Shown here: positions 59,901 to 64,000 of the stretch, piece after piece
How positions within the stretch are numbered: position 1 is the stretch's first letter
Layout: every line of letters starts with the position of its first letter
Assembly (NCBI RefSeq): GCF_036934945.1
Contig: NC_088242.1
Coordinates: 471,200 to 535,199, forward strand
Direction of reading: 5' to 3'
DNA length: 64,000 bases
DNA from: Oncorhynchus masou masou
Lineage: Eukaryota; Chordata; Actinopteri; Salmoniformes; Salmonidae
The notes under the pieces: model-generated
What the model saw: the letters and a program-made list of their open reading frames with translations, nothing else
The model's database searches: none
Told to the model about the DNA's origin: nothing
Translations under genes and position numbers: made by a program

Positions 59901-62900
59901 ATACTCTGCATGTCAGCTGCTACCACTACTACTAATGTTCTGATAATGTTCTGCATGTCAGCTGCTACCACTACTACTAATGTTACTACTAATGTTCTGA
60001 TAATGTTCTGCATGTCAGCTGCTACCACTACTACTAATGTTCTGATAATGTTCTGCATGTCAGCTGCTACCACTACTACTAATGTTCTGATAATGTTCTG
60101 CATGTCAGCTGCTACCACTACTACTAATGTTCTGATAATGTTCTACATGTCACTGCTACCACTACTACTAATGTCTCACATGTCAGCTGCTACCACTACT
60201 ACTAATGCTCTCATGTCAGCTGCTACCACTACTACTAATGTTCAACATGTCAGCTGCTATCACTACTACTAATGTTCTACATGTCAGCTGCTACCACTAC
60301 TACTAATGTTCTGATAATGTTCTGCATGTCATCTGCTACCACTACTACTAATGTTCTGATAATGTTCTGCATGTCACCACTACTGCTAATGTCTACATGT
60401 CAGCTGCTATCACTACTACTAATGTTCTACATGTCAGCTGCCACCACTACTACTAATGTTCTGATAATGTTCTGCATGTCAGCCGCTACCACTACTACTA
60501 ATGTTCTGATAATGTTCTGCATGTCAGCCGCTACCACTACTACCAATGTTCTGATAATGTTCTGCATGTCAGCTTCTACCTCTACTACCAATGTTCTGAT
60601 AATGTTCTGCATGTCAGCTGCTACCACTACTACTAAAGTTCTGATAATGTTCTGCATGTCAGCTGCTACCACTACTACCAATGTTCTGATAATGTTCTGC
60701 GTGTCAGCTGCTACCACTACTACTAATGTTCTGATTATGTTCTGTGTGTCAGCTGCTACCACTACTACTAATGTTCTGATTATGTTCTGCTTTTCAGCTG
60801 CTACCACTACTACTAATGTTCTGATAATGTTCAACATGTCCGCTGCTACCACTACAACTAATGTTCTACATGTCAGCTGCTACCACTACGACTAATGTTC
60901 TACATGTCAGCTGCTACCACTACTACTAATGTTCAACATGTCAGCTGCTATCACTACTGCTAATGTTCAACATGTCAGCTGCTACCACTACTGCTAATGT
61001 TCAACATGTCAGCTGCTATCACTACTGCTAATGTTCAACATGTCAGCTGCAACCACTACTACTCATGTTCAACATGTCAGCTGCTATCACTACTGCTAAT
61101 GTTCAACATGTCAGCTGCAACCACTACTACTCGTGTTCAACATGTCAGCTGCCACCACTACTACTAATGTTCTGATAATGTTCTGCATGTCAGCCGCTAC
61201 CACTACTACCAATGTTCTGATAATGTTCTGCATGTCAGCTTCTACCTCTACTACCAATGTTCTGATAATGTTCTGCAATCAGTTCTACTAATGTTCTGAA
61301 TGTCAGCTTCTACCTCTACTACCAATGTTCTGATAATGTTCTACATGTCAGCTGCTACCACTACTACTAAAGTTCTGATAGTGTTCTGCATGTCAGCTGC
61401 GACCACTTCTACTAATGTTCTGCATGTCAGGTGCTACCACTACTACGAATGTCCTGATAATGTTCTGCATGTCAGCTGCTACCACTACTACTAATGTTCT
61501 GATAATGTTCTGAAAATGTCCTGCGTGTCAGCTGCTACCACTACTACTAATGTTCTGATTATGTTCTGCTTTTCAGCTGCTACCACGACTACTAATGTTC
61601 TGATTATCTTTTGCTTTTCAGCTGCTACCACTACTGATAATGTTCTGCATGTCAGCTGCTACCACTACAACTAATGTTCTGATAATGTTCTGCATGTCAG
61701 CTGCTACCACGACTACAAATGTTCCGATAATGTTCTGCATGTCAGCTGCTACCACTACTACTAATGTTCAACATGTCAGCTGCTACCACTACTACTAATG
61801 TTCAACATGTCCGCTGCTACCACTACTACTAATGCTCTCCATGTCAGCTGCTACCACTATTACTAATGTTCTACATGTCAGCTGCTACCACTACTGCTCG
61901 TGTTCAACATGTCAGCTGCCACCACTACTACTAATGTTCTGATAATGTTCTGCATTTCAGCTGCTACCACTACTACTAATATTCTGCATGTCAGCTGCTA
62001 CCACTACTACTAATGTTCTGATAATGTTCTGCATGTCAGCTGCTACCACTACTACTAATGTTCTGATAATGTTCTGCATGTCAGCCGCTACCACTACTAC
62101 TAATGTTCTGCATGTCAGCTACTACCACTACTACTAATGTTCTGATAATGTTCTGATAATGTTCTGCGTGTCAGCTGCTACCGCTACTACTAATGTTCTG
62201 ATAATGTTCTGATAGTGTTCTGCATGTCCGCTTCTACCACTACTACTAATGTTCTGCGTGTCAGCTGCTACCACTACTACTAATGTTCTGATAATATTCT
62301 GCATGTCAGCTGCTACCACTACTACTAATGTTCTGATAATGTTCTGCGTGTCAGCTGCTACCACTACTACTAATGTTCTGATTACGTTCTGCTTTTCAGC
62401 TGCTACCACTACTACTAATGTTCTGATTATGTTTTGCTTTTCAGCTGCTACCACTACTGATAATGTGCTGCATGTCAGCTGCTACCACTACTACTAATGT
62501 TCTGATAATGTTCTGCATGTCAGCTTCTACCACTACTACTAATGTTCTGATAATGTTCTGCATGTCAGCTTCTACCACTACTACTAATGTTCTGATAATG
62601 TTCTGCATGTCAGCTGCTACCACTACTACTAATGTTCTGATAATGTTCTGCGTGTCAGCTGCTACCACTACTACTAATGTTCTAATGTCATGTCCTTACC
62701 ACTACTACTAATGTTCTGATAATGTTCTGCATGTCAGCTGCTACCACTACTACTAATGTTCTGATAATGTTCATGTCAGCTGCTACCACTACTACTAATG
62801 TTCTGCATGTCAGCTGCTACCACTACTACTAATGTTCTGATGTCAGCTGCTACCACTACTACTAATGTTCTGCATGTCAGCTGCTACCACTACTACTAAT

Positions 62901-64000
62901 GTTCTGCATGTCAGCTGCTACCACTACTACTAATGTTCTGATAATGTTCTGCATGTCAGCTGCTACCACTACTACTAATATAATGTCTGCATGTCAGCTG
63001 CTACCACTACTACTAATGTTCTGATAATGTTCTGCATGTCAGCTGCTACCACTACTACTAATGTTCTGATAATGTTCTGCATGTCAGCTGCTACCACTAC
63101 TACTAATGTTCTGATTATTCTGATAATGTTCTGCATGTCAGCTGCTACCTACTACTACAATGTTCTGATAATGTTCTGCATGTCAGCTGCTACCACTACT
63201 ACTAATGTTCTGATAATGTTCTGCATGTCAGCTGCTACCACTACTACTAATGTTCTGATAATGTTCTACATGTCAGCTGCTACCACTACTACTAATGTTC
63301 TGCATGTCAGCTGCTACCACTACTACCTGAATGTTCTGATAATGTTCTGCATGTCAGCTGCTACCACTACTACTAATGTTCTGATAATGTTCTGCATGTC
63401 CACTACTGCTGCATGTCACCACTACTACTAATGTTCTGATAATGTTCTGCATGTCAGCTGCTACCACTACTACTAATGTTCTGCATGTCAGCTGCTCCAC
63501 TACTACTAATGTTCTGATAATGTTCTGCATGTCAGCTGCTCCACTACTACCTGATGTCAGCTGCTACCACTACTAAATGTTCAACATGTCAGCTGCTACC
63601 ACTACTACTAATGTTCTGATAATATTCTGATAATGTTCATGTCAGCTGCTACCACTACTACTAATGTTCTGATAATGTCAGCTGCTGTCAGTTCTGATTA
63701 TGTTCTGCTTTTCAGCTGCTACCACTACTACTAATGTTCTGATTATGTTTTGCTTTTCAGCTGCTACCACTACTGATAATGTGCTGCATGTCAGCTGCTA
63801 CCACTACTACTAATGTTCTGATAATGTTCTGCATGTCAGCTTCTACCACTACTACTAATGTTCTGATAATGTTCTGCATGTCAGCTTCTACCACTACTAC
63901 TAATGTTCTGATAATGTTCTGCATGTCAGCTGCTACCACTACTACTAATGTTCTGATAATGTTCTGCGTGTCAGCTGCTACCACTACTACTAATGCTCTA
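53901..64000 (+). repeat. Array 2, last part (53.9-64.0 kb), with acceptor-like variant units
   Basis: Uninterrupted 45/34-bp units run to the window end. Local duplications include 53907-54200 repeated at 54481 (+574), 55494 at 56911 (+1417) and 62441-62668 at 63757-63984 (+1316). Nine consecutive near-perfect 45-bp units run from about 58586 to 58980. A variant unit with ttctgcttttcagctgctac appears only in this part, with AG at 54810, 54900, about 56207, 56298, 57096, 58370, 58996, 59041, 60796, 61576, 62398, 62442, 63713 and 63758. The array does not end within the window. Confidence 0.93.

Noticed and set aside
25262..64000. Open frames on both strands with a 15-residue period (FCMSAATTTTNVLIM on +, VVVVAADMQNIIRTL on -) in array 2
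   Set aside because: The period of 45 bp keeps frames open and each 34-bp unit shifts them. Start and stop points are arbitrary unit variants. They lie in an intron of a gene on the + strand.
25262..64000. A CRISPR array
   Set aside because: The repeats are contiguous, without unique spacers, and the surrounding gene is a spliced vertebrate gene.
25262..64000. A centromeric satellite or telomere
   Set aside because: The higher-order structure resembles such satellites, but the array lies in an intron after an intact splice donor and has no telomere hexamer. A genome-wide copy count would be needed to go further.

Overview
The window looks like one vertebrate locus, most likely from a salmonid fish (Salmo, Oncorhynchus, Salvelinus or a relative). 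The evidence is a tRNA-headed SINE with the A/B boxes and tail of the salmonid HpaI family, several Tc1/mariner-type elements flanked by TA (one Sleeping Beauty/SALT-like), and 5'-truncated LINEs with the usual salmonid 3' ends. Nothing looks prokaryotic, and I see no rRNA, tRNA gene or CRISPR array.

The only host gene I can support is on the + strand: four consecutive internal coding exons of a KLHDC3-like kelch-repeat protein (42-128, 14535-14643, 19373-19446, 24746-24824). They join in frame with phases 1, 2 and 1 and GT-AG borders. The upstream exons lie before the window and the last coding exon beyond 64000. About 350 of 64000 bases are coding; everything else is intron.

Layout. Intron A (129-14534) holds a 12.2-kb G-rich array of 31/36-bp units with 1.9- and 2.2-kb higher-order repeats, then a LINE 3' fragment, CT-rich DNA and an internally deleted Tc1-like element with both ends intact. 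Intron B (14644-19372) holds a 22-bp GTAGTAGTGTTTAG array split by a 5'-truncated LINE with a decayed reverse transcriptase, a second related LINE fragment, and a perfect 49-bp tandem repeat that has copied the 3' splice site of the next exon eleven times. Intron C (19447-24745) is a nested pile of transposons: a Tc1-like element with three insertions, a Sleeping Beauty-like element split by a LINE end, a ~0.5-kb short Tc1-like element, a terminal-inverted-repeat element containing a LINE 5' UTR with a 150-bp inverted duplication and an HpaI SINE, and a C-rich minisatellite. Intron D (24825 to beyond 64000) is almost entirely a 45/34-bp satellite-like array, at least 38.7 kb long, interrupted once by an exactly 1000-bp LINE insert. 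It contains ~5.3-kb higher-order repeats and variant units that look like 3' splice sites.

The main points of interest are the tandemly amplified splice acceptor whose decoy copies each carry an immediate stop codon, the two very large intronic arrays (one rich in donor-like or G-rich motifs, the other in branch-point and acceptor-like motifs), their higher-order structure, and the inverted repeat. Many long open frames lie in the arrays, but they follow from repeat period and composition and are not reported as genes. Family names rest on my recognition of the sequences; no database search was run.
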